Assembly (NCBI RefSeq): GCF_013087525.1
Contig: NZ_JABFCS010000002.1
Location: 1-64,000 of the forward strand
Reading direction: 5' to 3'
Length of the DNA: 64,000 bases
Source: Ramlibacter montanisoli
GTDB lineage: Bacteria; Pseudomonadota; Gammaproteobacteria; Burkholderiales; Burkholderiaceae_C
Below the pieces are notes generated by a model, which worked only from the letters and a program-made list of their open reading frames with translations, ran no database searches and had not been told where the DNA came from. This document shows positions 19,995 through 27,954 of the stretch, one piece after another. Each line of letters starts with the position of its first letter. The stretch's first letter is position 1. The translations under genes were made by a program, and so were the position numbers.

Positions 19995-21098
19995 GTGCTC
20001 TCCTTCGGTTTACCCATGGCGATTGCGATCACGCTGGTCATTTCGCTGCTCCTGGCCCAGGCCCTGGTGCTCAGTGCGCACAAGCATGGCCACCTGACGA
20101 TGGACCTGCCCAGCGGCGTCCAGAAATTCCATTCGAACCCGACGCCGCGTGTCGGCGGCATCGCGATCTACGTGGCCGTCACTGCCGCCTGGCTGCTGGT
20201 GCCCGGACGCGCCGAGACCAACCTGCTGTCCACCATCCTGCTGGCCGGCATGCCGGCCCTGCTGGTGGGCCTGACCGAGGACGTCACCAAGCGGGTGAGC
20301 GTGCGCACGCGCCTGCTGGTCACCATGGGCAGCGGCGGCCTCGCGGCGCTGTGGACCGGCATCGGCCTCACGCGCGTCGACGTGCCGGTGGCGGACGTCC
20401 TGCTGTCCGTGTGGCCGGTCGCGGTGCTGTTCACGGCCTTCGCCGTGGGCGGCGTGGCCAACGCCGTCAACATCATCGACGGCTTCCACGGGCTCGCCAG
20501 CGGCACGGTGATCATCTCCTCGCTGGCCCTGGCGGCCATCGCGATGTCGGTCGGCGACATGCCGCTGGCCACGGTGGCCTTCGTGCTGGCGGCGGCGGTG
20601 GCCGGCTTCTGGCTGGTGAACTTCCCCTGGGGCAAGCTGTTCCTGGGGGACGGCGGCGCCTATTTCTCCGGCTTCGCGCTGGCCTGGCTGTCGGTGGAAC
20701 TGCTTGCCCGCAACCCGGGCGTGTCGCCCTGGGCGAGCGTGCTGCTCTGCGCCTATCCCACCGTGGAAGTGGTCTACAGCATCGTGCGCAGGCGCAAGCA
20801 GCGTCGGTCTCCGGGCGAAGCGGACCGGCGGCACCTGCACAGCCTGGTGGCCACGCAGTTCGTCCAGCCGCGCCTGCAGGGGGTCGCACCCAACCTGCGC
20901 AATGCGGCGGTGTCCATGCTGATGTGGATCTGCGCGGCCGTGCCGGTGATTCCCGCGGTACTGGCTCCCGGGCGTCCGGACCTTCTGCTCGGTGCGCTGG
21001 CACTGTGCGTGCTCGCCTACCACCTGACCTATCGCCGCCTGGCCGCCTCGGCCGACGAGGCGGAGCTGGGCCAGCCCGCCATCGACCTGCGCGCCTGA
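19995..21098 (+). CDS. WecA/MraY-family polyprenyl-phosphate sugar-1-phosphate transferase
   Basis: This 367-residue polytopic inner-membrane enzyme transfers a sugar-1-phosphate from a UDP-sugar to undecaprenyl phosphate, the first committed step of surface glycan assembly. Family motifs are PRVGGIAIY near residue 51, the catalytic VNIIDGFHGLASG near 157 and FLGDGGAYFSGF near 216. A basic cytoplasmic loop (RRRKQRRSPGEADRRHLH) near 262 carries the conserved HxxH-like end. About ten hydrophobic segments are visible. It starts at a GTG preceded by AGGAA. It probably initiates the repeat unit handled by the wza/wzc genes 7 kb downstream (inference). Confidence 0.88.
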   Translation: MLSFGLPMAIAITLVISLLLAQALVLSAHKHGHLTMDLPSGVQKFHSNPTPRVGGIAIYVAVTAAWLLVPGRAETNLLSTILLAGMPALLVGLTEDVTKRVSVRTRLLVTMGSGGLAALWTGIGLTRVDVPVADVLLSVWPVAVLFTAFAVGGVANAVNIIDGFHGLASGTVIISSLALAAIAMSVGDMPLATVAFVLAAAVAGFWLVNFPWGKLFLGDGGAYFSGFALAWLSVELLARNPGVSPWASVLLCAYPTVEVVYSIVRRRKQRRSPGEADRRHLHSLVATQFVQPRLQGVAPNLRNAAVSMLMWICAAVPVIPAVLAPGRPDLLLGALALCVLAYHLTYRRLAASADEAELGQPAIDLRA

Positions 21099-21109
21099 GC
21101 GCGCTCTGG

Positions 21110-21433
21110 CTAGCGGCCGTTCTTCACGGCGAAATCGTCCAGGCTGCGGCCTTCCTTGAGGACCTGGGCCACCCATTGCGGCTTGCGGCCGCGGCCGCCG
21201 CCCCAGGTCTCGCCATTGGGGCCACGGTATTTCACGATCCCCTTGGTGCCTTTCGCGCGTGAATTGCCCGGGCCGGCATTCCGGGCGAATCCCAGGTCGG
21301 CAGCGGTCAATCCGTAGAGCTCGATTTTCTTTTTCACGTCCGCGATCGCATCGGCGATTTCCTGCTCGCGCACACGCTCGGCCTCGGCCAGGAGCTTTTC
21401 GGCCTGTTGTTTCAGTTCGAGATAAGTGGCCAC
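21110..21433 (-). CDS. H-NS family nucleoid-associated protein
   Basis: This 107-residue DNA-binding protein has an N-terminal coiled-coil oligomerisation region (ELKQQAEKLLAEAERVREQE) and a C-terminal H-NS DNA-binding domain. The minor-groove hook is TWGGGRGRKPQWV near residue 82, the form common in Burkholderiales. The start is a GTG at 21433, eight bases after AAGGAAA. H-NS proteins silence AT-rich and horizontally acquired DNA. The position beside the surface-polysaccharide genes is suggestive but not proof of local control. Confidence 0.9.
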   Translation of the reverse strand: MATYLELKQQAEKLLAEAERVREQEIADAIADVKKKIELYGLTAADLGFARNAGPGNSRAKGTKGIVKYRGPNGETWGGGRGRKPQWVAQVLKEGRSLDDFAVKNGR

Positions 21434-21579
21434 GGAATTTCCTTCGCTTCGGGTGCGGCGCATTATGCAAAAAAAAGCGCGCGCAATTCGCGAACAATTG
21501 CACGGCCGGGGTCAATTGCGGCCGGCTTGCAGCGCGCCGCCTTTTGCCGCATCCTGTGCGTTCACTTCCGGGGATCACC

Positions 21580-22605
21580 ATGTCCTTCCTGTGCCTTGCC
21601 CGCCGGCTTGCCGGGGCCCTGACCCTGCCCTTCCTGATCGCCGCTCCGGCCATCGCGGCGTCACCGCCTGCTTCGCAAGCCAGCATCGATGCGATCACCC
21701 GCGCGCTGGAAGCGGTGGTCGGCGTGCAGGTGACGGCGGCAGAGGGCGCGCGTTCGGCCGAGACCCTGGGCCGCCAGCGCGCGGGCTCCGGCGTGGTGAT
21801 CGGACCGGACGGCCTCATCCTCACGATCGGCTACCTGGTGCTGGAGGCCGACAGCATCCAGGTCACCACGCACGACAACCGCGTGATTCCGGCCCGGCCC
21901 ATAGGCTATGACCTGGCCACCGGTTTCGGGCTGGTGCGCGCGCTTCTTCCGCTGCGCGGCATCCAGCCGGTGGCGCTGGGCGCCGCCAGTGGCATCGCGC
22001 TGGAAACGCCCCTGGTCGCCGCGACCGGTGGAGAAGACGGCGGCATGGGCCTCACGCGCCTGGTGAGCGCACGGCCCTTCTCCGGCTACTGGGAATACCA
22101 CATCGAGAACGCGCTGTTCACCAGCCCGCCCCTGCGCAACCACAGCGGCGCGCCCCTCTTCAACCCGCGCGGCGAACTCCTGGGCATCGGCAGCCTGTTC
22201 GTCGGCAACGCGATGGGCGACCAGCGTCAGATGCCCGGCAACATGTTCGTGCCCGTCGACCTGCTCAAGCCGATCCTCGCCGAGATGCAGCAGACCGGCA
22301 GCACGCAGGTCAGTCGCCGCCCGTGGCTGGGACTGAGTTCCACCGAACAGGGTGGGCGCGTGCAGATCGTGCGCGTGAGCCGCGAAAGCCCGGCGCAGGA
22401 AGCAGGCCTCTCGCCCGGCGACGTCGTGCTTGCGATCGACGACGAGAAGGTCAGCACGCTCGAGGGCTTCTACAAGAAGCTGTGGGCACGGCCGGCGCCC
22501 GATGCGGAAGTGCGCCTGACCGTGATGAACGGATCGACGATCCGGCAGGTCACCGTCAAGGCCGTCGATCGGATGAAGATGATGCGCAAGCCCGCGGGCA
22601 TCTGA
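21580..22605 (+). CDS. HtrA-like (S1C) exported protein with PDZ domain, catalytic His lost
   Basis: This 341-residue exported protein has a signal peptide (residues 1 to about 26, ending APAIAA). A trypsin-like domain follows (GSGVVIGPDGLILT near residue 67), then a PDZ domain (about 250-330; SPAQEAGLSPGDVVLAID). In active HtrA proteases the strand after LILT reads NAHVV with the catalytic histidine; here it reads IGYLV. The Asp position (YDLATGFGLV) and a serine (NHSGAPLF, in place of GNSGGPL) remain. Proteolysis is therefore unlikely, and a chaperone or sensing role is more plausible. Relatives with the same TIGYL motif are widespread, so the loss is ancestral. Confidence 0.8.
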   Translation: MSFLCLARRLAGALTLPFLIAAPAIAASPPASQASIDAITRALEAVVGVQVTAAEGARSAETLGRQRAGSGVVIGPDGLILTIGYLVLEADSIQVTTHDNRVIPARPIGYDLATGFGLVRALLPLRGIQPVALGAASGIALETPLVAATGGEDGGMGLTRLVSARPFSGYWEYHIENALFTSPPLRNHSGAPLFNPRGELLGIGSLFVGNAMGDQRQMPGNMFVPVDLLKPILAEMQQTGSTQVSRRPWLGLSSTEQGGRVQIVRVSRESPAQEAGLSPGDVVLAIDDEKVSTLEGFYKKLWARPAPDAEVRLTVMNGSTIRQVTVKAVDRMKMMRKPAGI

Positions 22606-22705
22606 ATCTGACAGCCGCGTCCGACAGGTCCTTCGGATAAATCCTGACAGGGAGCCGCGCCGCAGTCCTTAGCCTTGCGGGTCTGCATTCAAGCGAGGGG
22701 ATGTG

Positions 22706-22891
22706 ATGACGGCGGAAACTCCAGGCTCCACTGAGGTGCAGCGCGCGCGTGCGGGCTGGCGGCCGTGGTTGCGCGTCGCCGGGGTGGCGGCCGCCTTGCT
22801 GGTGCTGTCCGAAGCGCTCTGGTTCTGGCAGACGTGGCCGGTGCGCGAACTCCTGCAACCGCCCGCGCCCCGAAGCGCCGGCACGCCATGA
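22706..22891 (+). CDS. Small single-pass membrane protein, unknown
   Basis: This 61-residue protein has one hydrophobic segment (about residues 21-40, VAGVAAALLVLSEALWFW) after a basic stretch, so the N-terminus is probably cytoplasmic. Its stop overlaps the start of the next gene (ATGA), a strong sign that the two act together. No family is recognised. The start could also be the GTG one codon upstream. Confidence 0.6.
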   Translation: MTAETPGSTEVQRARAGWRPWLRVAGVAAALLVLSEALWFWQTWPVRELLQPPAPRSAGTP

Positions 22892-25022
22892 TCCATCCGC
22901 TGCTGCAGCGCCTGGTGGGCGCGGTGCGTCGCCATGGGCTGCTCGTCACCGCCGCCTACGTGCTGCTGGCCGCGTGGGCGCTGGGCATCTGCGTGGCGGC
23001 TTACGAGCTCGGGAGCTGGCGCCAGGAGCTCACGCGCACGCTGATGCAGCTCAATGCCGACGCGCACTTCCGCGCCCGCGCCCAGTTCCGCGAAGCCGTC
23101 GACCCGGAGTGGTACCGGCGCAAGGCGCTCGCGCTGCTCTCGGCGACCGAGCGGCTGCAGCGCGATTCGATGTGGACCGTGTTCCTGCCCGGCTCCTGGC
23201 AGGCCTTCGACAGCCTGGAGGAACAGATCCAGTCGCGCCTCGAGCGCGAGTTCAGCGACATCGTGGTGGAGACCGTGCGCCGCGAGCTCTATGCGCGCGC
23301 GAGCCGCCTGACCGGCGTGCCGCTGGTGCGCGGCACCGGCGACCTGCTGATGGGGGCCGACTGCCAGTCGCCGGTGCCGCAGTCCACCGAGCGCAAGCTC
23401 ACCGCCGCCGCCGAGGACATGCCCGAGTTCCTGGCGGTCGCCGATTACGTGGTGAACCTCGAGCGCCTGGATGACGCCGTGCAGTCCTTCCTGTCGCTGC
23501 AGTACAGCGGCGGCGGCCAGCCGGAGCAGCTGCGCAAGCTGGTGGCCTACACCCTCGGCAAGGAGCTGCCCGGGGCGCTCGACGGCGCCATGCGCATGTT
23601 CCAGGTGGGCGACGAAGTGAACATCCAGCCCGCGCTGATGCAGGCACGCCTGCAATGGGCCGCGCGCTGCTCGCTGCTCAAGGCCATGGGCGCGCTGCAC
23701 ACCCGCCTGCTGAACACCAACGACCTGTTCGCGCTGGAGCAGGGCCTGGTGGAGCGCAGCACCGGCCTGTTCGATCCGCCGGCGCGGCCGGTGCCCTTCG
23801 ACCGCACGCTGGAGCGCTACCGGGCGGTGCACGCGCTGCTCGACGACCAGGCGGCGCTGCTAGGGAAGGGGCGCAACGACTGGATGCGCCAGGGCACGCT
23901 GCAGCTCGGCCCCGCCTACCAGCACATCCTGCAGCGCGTCGAGCGCATGCGCCTGCTCGGGCCGGACACGCTGCAGCAGCTGCAGAACCAGTCCGGCACG
24001 GCCTTCGTCGAATTCCGCAGGCAGTTCGAAACCGCCTTCGGCGGCCACGGCGAGCCCGGCATCGTGTGGCTGGAAGGCGAGCAGCGCTTCGGCCTGTCCC
24101 GCGAGCGCGCCGCCATGCGCGAGGGCCTCGGCGCGCTGCTCAAGACCTCCTTCATGTCGGAGGAGGCGGCGCGCGCCGGCCGCGAAACGACCACCACGCT
24201 GCCGATGGTGCTGAAGGAGGCGCGCGCGCTGGCGCAGGAGCGCACGCGCGCCGTGCAGGAGATCCTCCCCGTGTTCCCCGCCCAGGCGCAGCCGGTGGTG
24301 GCGCGCGTGATCGACGCGCGCGTGTCCGAACTGATCTACCAGCGCGCCTTCCGCACGCTCAAGACCGTCCTTCCTCCGGACGCCACGACCCCGCTCGATC
24401 CGGCCGCCTTCCGGCAGCAGCGCGAACAGGTGCTGGCCGTGCAGGCCGTGCTGAAGGACACCGGCGGTGCCTGGTTCGGCGACCGGCTGGCGGCGACGCT
24501 GGACGGCGAGCTGCTGCGGCGGCTCGCCTCGGTGCACGAGCTGTGGCAACAGCAGCCGCTGCAGGACGCGAAGGTGGGCAACTTCTCCTGGTGGCAGGGC
24601 GAGCCCCTGCCGCTGGCGCAGGCGCTCGGCGCCGAAGCGGGCGCGGCACCCCCTCGTTCTCGCGCACCGCCACCCGGCTGGACATGCTCGTGCAGCAGGC
24701 CAAGGGACTGCTGGCCCTCGGCAGCCCCTCGCTCACCAACGATCCGGCCGCGCAACGCTGGGTGCAGCTGCAGGGGGAGCTGGAACGCTACAACGCACGC
24801 GCCAGCGACAGCAGCCTGCTGCGGCTCGAACGCTACCTGGCCGCTATCGGCAACGACCTGCGCCGCGACAACTGCGTCGAGCGCCTGGCGGCCAACGCGC
24901 CGGCGCCGGGCCAGGAAGACGAGATCGGGCAGCGCCACGTGCAGATGCACCAGGCACTCGCACAGCGCTGCTCGGAGCTGCGCGCGCAGCAGCCGGCCCC
25001 GTCCGCCTCGCTGGCGCAGTGA
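22888..25022 (+). CDS. Large membrane-anchored protein of unknown function, weakly TssM/IcmF-like (frameshifted)
   Basis: The intact protein would have about 711 residues. It has one membrane helix (about residues 18-38, LLVTAAYVLLAAWALGICVAA), then a long helical, charged and presumably periplasmic body. Around residues 185-260 a pattern of helices (LERLDDAVQSF, KLVAYTLGKELPGALD) loosely recalls the IcmF-related region of type VI secretion TssM. No other type VI genes are present and no motif is diagnostic. One base is missing near 24650; the next frame continues SRTATRLDMLVQQAKG to the stop at 25022. Translation is coupled to the 61-residue membrane protein upstream. Confidence 0.6.
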
Positions 25023-25028
25023 GGACCG

Positions 25029-25955
25029 TCAGCCGCGCAAGCCGCTGTCCACCGTCGGATGGCGCAGCTTCAGGCGCAGTTCGTTCTTGAGCCGCGCGTT
25101 GTCCAGGCGGCGGGACTCGCTCATGAAGCTCAGGAGCATCAGCGGCAGCTGTTCCTGCGCGGTGCTGCGCGGGACGCGTGGCGGCCGCGGCAGGCCATAG
25201 ATGTCCGCGGCCAGGTCGAAATAGTCCCCCATGCGCAGCTCGCTGTCGTCGCTGACGTTGTAGGCCCGTTGCGCACGGCCACGCCACAGGGCGGCCAGCA
25301 CCGCCCGCGCGAGGTCCTCCGCATGGATGTGGTTCGTGTAGACGTCATCCTCCGGCGTGAGCACCGGCGTGCCCTTGAGCAGCCGGTCCCGCGGGGTGCC
25401 TCCCGCGCGGTCGGGCGCGTAGATGCCGGGGATGCGCAGCAGCGCCGTGCGCACGCCCGTGCCGCGACCGAAGAATCGCAACTGCCGCTCCGCATCGACG
25501 CGGCGCTGCGCCCGCGGCGTGTGGGGCGCCACGCGGCGTGTCTCGCTGACGCGTTCGCCGCCGCAATCACCATACACACCCGAGGTGGATGCGTACACCA
25601 GCGACTGCGGCAGCGAGCGCAGGCGCAGCGCGCGCAGCAGCGCCTGCGTGCGCCGGTCGCGCCACCACTGCTCCTGCGGCTCGCCCGCCGGCGGCGCGAG
25701 GTGCACGACGCGATCGGCGATCCCCGCGAGCCGCGAAAGGGTCGCCGGCGCATCGAGGTTTCCGACCAGCGGGGTGATGCCCCGCGCGCGCAGTGCGGGT
25801 GCGCGCTGCGGCGAAGAGGTCAATGCGATGACGCGCACGCGCGCCGGCAGGGCGCGCACGACGCGCAGGCCGACGTCGCCGCAACCGACGATCAGGACGC
25901 GGCTGCGGCGGAAGCGGGCGGGCAATGCGCCGAGGGGGTTCTGGTTTGAGGGCAA
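25029..25955 (-). CDS. NAD-dependent epimerase/dehydratase-family protein
   Basis: This is an extended short-chain dehydrogenase of about 308 residues. The Rossmann dinucleotide motif is VLIVGCGDVGLRVV near residue 21 (GxGxxG). The catalytic tyrosine region reads YASTSGVYGDCGG, an epimerase-like STSGVYG variant. Later, NHIHAEDLARAVLAAL is the typical epimerase segment. Proteins of this YeeZ-like group lack a firm substrate. No ATG is available; TTG at 25955 or 25925 are the candidate starts, and the former is used here. It diverges from the ferredoxin-reductase gene. A sugar-nucleotide role alongside the polysaccharide genes is possible. Confidence 0.75.
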   Translation of the reverse strand: MPSNQNPLGALPARFRRSRVLIVGCGDVGLRVVRALPARVRVIALTSSPQRAPALRARGITPLVGNLDAPATLSRLAGIADRVVHLAPPAGEPQEQWWRDRRTQALLRALRLRSLPQSLVYASTSGVYGDCGGERVSETRRVAPHTPRAQRRVDAERQLRFFGRGTGVRTALLRIPGIYAPDRAGGTPRDRLLKGTPVLTPEDDVYTNHIHAEDLARAVLAALWRGRAQRAYNVSDDSELRMGDYFDLAADIYGLPRPPRVPRSTAQEQLPLMLLSFMSESRRLDNARLKNELRLKLRHPTVDSGLRG

Positions 25956-26003
25956 AATCGAGGCCGCAGCACACAGACAAGTGCCCCTGAGGATACCTAA
26001 AGC

Positions 26004-27050
26004 ATGACAGCCGCCCCCGCAAGCGCCGGCCCCTTCCAGATCACCGTGCAGCCCAGTGGGCGCGCGTTCAGCAGCGAGGGCGGGGAAGCGATCCTCGAGG
26101 CGGCCATCCGCCAGGGCGTGGGCATGCCCTATGGGTGCAAGGACGGCGCCTGCGGTTCCTGCAAGTGCCGCAAGCTCGAGGGCACCGTGGTCCACGGCCC
26201 GCACCAGGCCAAGGCGCTGTCGGCCGAGGAAGAAGCCAACGGGCTGATCCTCACCTGCTGCGCCGTTCCGCAGAGCGACATCGTCCTGGAGTCGCGGCAG
26301 GTCACCGACGAAAGTGCGTTCCCGGTCCGCAAGATGCCTTCGCGCGTTTCCGCCATGGAGAAGGTGTCGCACGACGTGATGATCGTGAAGCTGCAGCTGC
26401 CGGCGAACGACACGCTGCGCTATCACGCAGGGCAGTACATCGAGTTCATCCTGCGCGACGGCGCCCGCCGCAGCTATTCGATGGCGAACGCGCCGCACAA
26501 CGGCCCGGGCGTCGAACTCCACATCCGGCACATGCCGGGCGGCAAGTTCACCGACCACGTGTTCACCGCGATGAAGGAAAAGGAGATCATGCGCGTCGAG
26601 GGCCCCTTCGGCAGCTTCTTCCTGCGCGAGGACTCGGACAAGCCGATGATCCTGCTCGCCTCCGGCACCGGCTTCGCCCCCATCAAGTCGCTCATCGAGC
26701 ACATGCAGTTCAAGGGCATCCAGCGTCACGCCACCCTTTATTGGGGCGGCCGCCGGCCGGGCGACCTCTACATGGATGCATGGGTGCGCGAGCGGCTCGC
26801 GGAAATGCCGAACCTGAAATACGTGCCGGTGATTTCCAACGCTCTGCCCGACGACAACTGGACCGGGCGCACGGGCTTCGTGCACAAGGCGGTGATGGAA
26901 GACCACCCCGATCTCTCGGGGCACCAGGTCTATGCCTGCGGGGCGCCGATCGTCGTCGATTCCGCGCGGGCCGAATACAGCGCGCGGGCCCGCCTACCGG
27001 CCGAGGAATTTTTTGCCGATTCGTTTACCACCGAGGCGGATAAACACTAA
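26004..27050 (+). CDS. CDP-6-deoxy-glucoseen reductase-like ferredoxin reductase
   Basis: This 348-residue protein has an N-terminal plant-type 2Fe-2S ferredoxin domain (YGCKDGACGSCKCRKLEG near residue 43, fourth cysteine near 83 in LTCCAVP). An FAD-binding reductase domain (RSYSMANAPH near 156) and an NAD(P)H domain (ILLASGTGFAPIKS near 215) follow. This is the layout of AscD/RfbI (E3), which supplies electrons for making 3,6-dideoxyhexoses. It is also a general layout for oxygenase reductases. No partner dehydratase (E1) is encoded nearby, so a direct sugar role is not established. Confidence 0.85.
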   Translation: MTAAPASAGPFQITVQPSGRAFSSEGGEAILEAAIRQGVGMPYGCKDGACGSCKCRKLEGTVVHGPHQAKALSAEEEANGLILTCCAVPQSDIVLESRQVTDESAFPVRKMPSRVSAMEKVSHDVMIVKLQLPANDTLRYHAGQYIEFILRDGARRSYSMANAPHNGPGVELHIRHMPGGKFTDHVFTAMKEKEIMRVEGPFGSFFLREDSDKPMILLASGTGFAPIKSLIEHMQFKGIQRHATLYWGGRRPGDLYMDAWVRERLAEMPNLKYVPVISNALPDDNWTGRTGFVHKAVMEDHPDLSGHQVYACGAPIVVDSARAEYSARARLPAEEFFADSFTTEADKH

Positions 27051-27115
27051 CTTTGCAGGACGCCGCGTTGGAAGCTCGCCGATACTTCCCTAGAATCGAC
27101 TCTTTTGGGGGCTGT

Positions 27116-27892
27116 ATGACTGCGACCATCAACCGTTATGCGCTCGCGGCGGCTACACTGTTTTTTTGCACAGTGGCGTTTGCCCAGAACGCGCCAAGCC
27201 TCTCTTCCATGTTGCCGTCCTCCGGTGCGGACAACGGCGTCTTCCGGCCCGCCGCGCCGGTCGGCGATCCCCAGGCGAAGGGATCGCAAAATCCGCAGCA
27301 AGGTAATCCGCTCTACAACATAGGCAAGGAATACCGCGTCGGAACGAACGATCTGCTGGACATCGAAGTATTGAATCTCGGGGACGGCAAGCGCACCGTC
27401 CGCGTGAATGCCGCCGGCTATATCACGATGCCGCTGATCGGCCAGGTCACGGTGGCCGGCATGACCCAGCAGCAGGTCGAATCCCATATTGCCGCGCTGT
27501 ACGGTGAAAAATACCTGCAAAACCCGCAGGTGTCGGTTTTCATCAAGGAATTCACCACCGAGCGGATCACCGTCGACGGCGCGGTGGCCAAGCCCGGGAT
27601 CTATCCCCTGGTCGGCCAGATGACGCTGCTGCGGGTGATCGCGCTGGCGGGCGGCTTCGGCCAGATCGCCAACTCCCAGCAGGTGATGCTGTTCCGCCAG
27701 GGCGAGAAGGGCGAGCGGCAGGTGGCGACCTTCGATGTCGAGCGAATCCGGTCGGGCAAGGATCCGGACCCGATGATCCGCGGGGACGACCTGATCGTGG
27801 TGCAGCGGGATTCCGCGCGCGCCCTGCTGAAGGATTCCATCTTCCGCGACGTTCTGGATTCCGTGAACCCGTTCTCGGTCTTTAGCCGGTAA
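27116..27892 (+). CDS. Polysaccharide export outer-membrane protein (Wza family)
   Basis: This 258-residue exported protein has a signal peptide (1-23, ending AFAQ), without an obvious lipobox cysteine at the cleavage site. A Poly_export domain (YRVGTNDLLDIEVLNL near residue 75) is followed by an SLBB domain (ITVDGAVAKPGIYPLVGQ near 152). It forms the outer-membrane channel for exopolysaccharide. At 258 aa it is shorter than E. coli Wza (379), as is usual for the single-SLBB exporters of betaproteobacteria. It opens the co-directional block running to 36495, with the Wzc-type partner 62 bases downstream. Confidence 0.92.
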   Translation: MTATINRYALAAATLFFCTVAFAQNAPSLSSMLPSSGADNGVFRPAAPVGDPQAKGSQNPQQGNPLYNIGKEYRVGTNDLLDIEVLNLGDGKRTVRVNAAGYITMPLIGQVTVAGMTQQQVESHIAALYGEKYLQNPQVSVFIKEFTTERITVDGAVAKPGIYPLVGQMTLLRVIALAGGFGQIANSQQVMLFRQGEKGERQVATFDVERIRSGKDPDPMIRGDDLIVVQRDSARALLKDSIFRDVLDSVNPFSVFSR

Positions 27893-27954
27893 GCTCCCGC
27901 CTCCCGGCCGTCGTGGGACGGCCAGGGCCGACCCAACGAAGAAGAGCCGTCACG

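Noticed and set aside
22888..25022. Annotation of the 711-residue protein as a type VI secretion TssM
   Set aside because: No Walker motif, no diagnostic TssM segment and no type VI neighbours. Only a loose helical resemblance was seen, so it stays as unknown.
26004..27050. Firm naming of the ferredoxin reductase as AscD/RfbI
   Set aside because: The domain layout fits, but the required dehydratase partner is not encoded nearby, and oxygenase reductases share the same layout.
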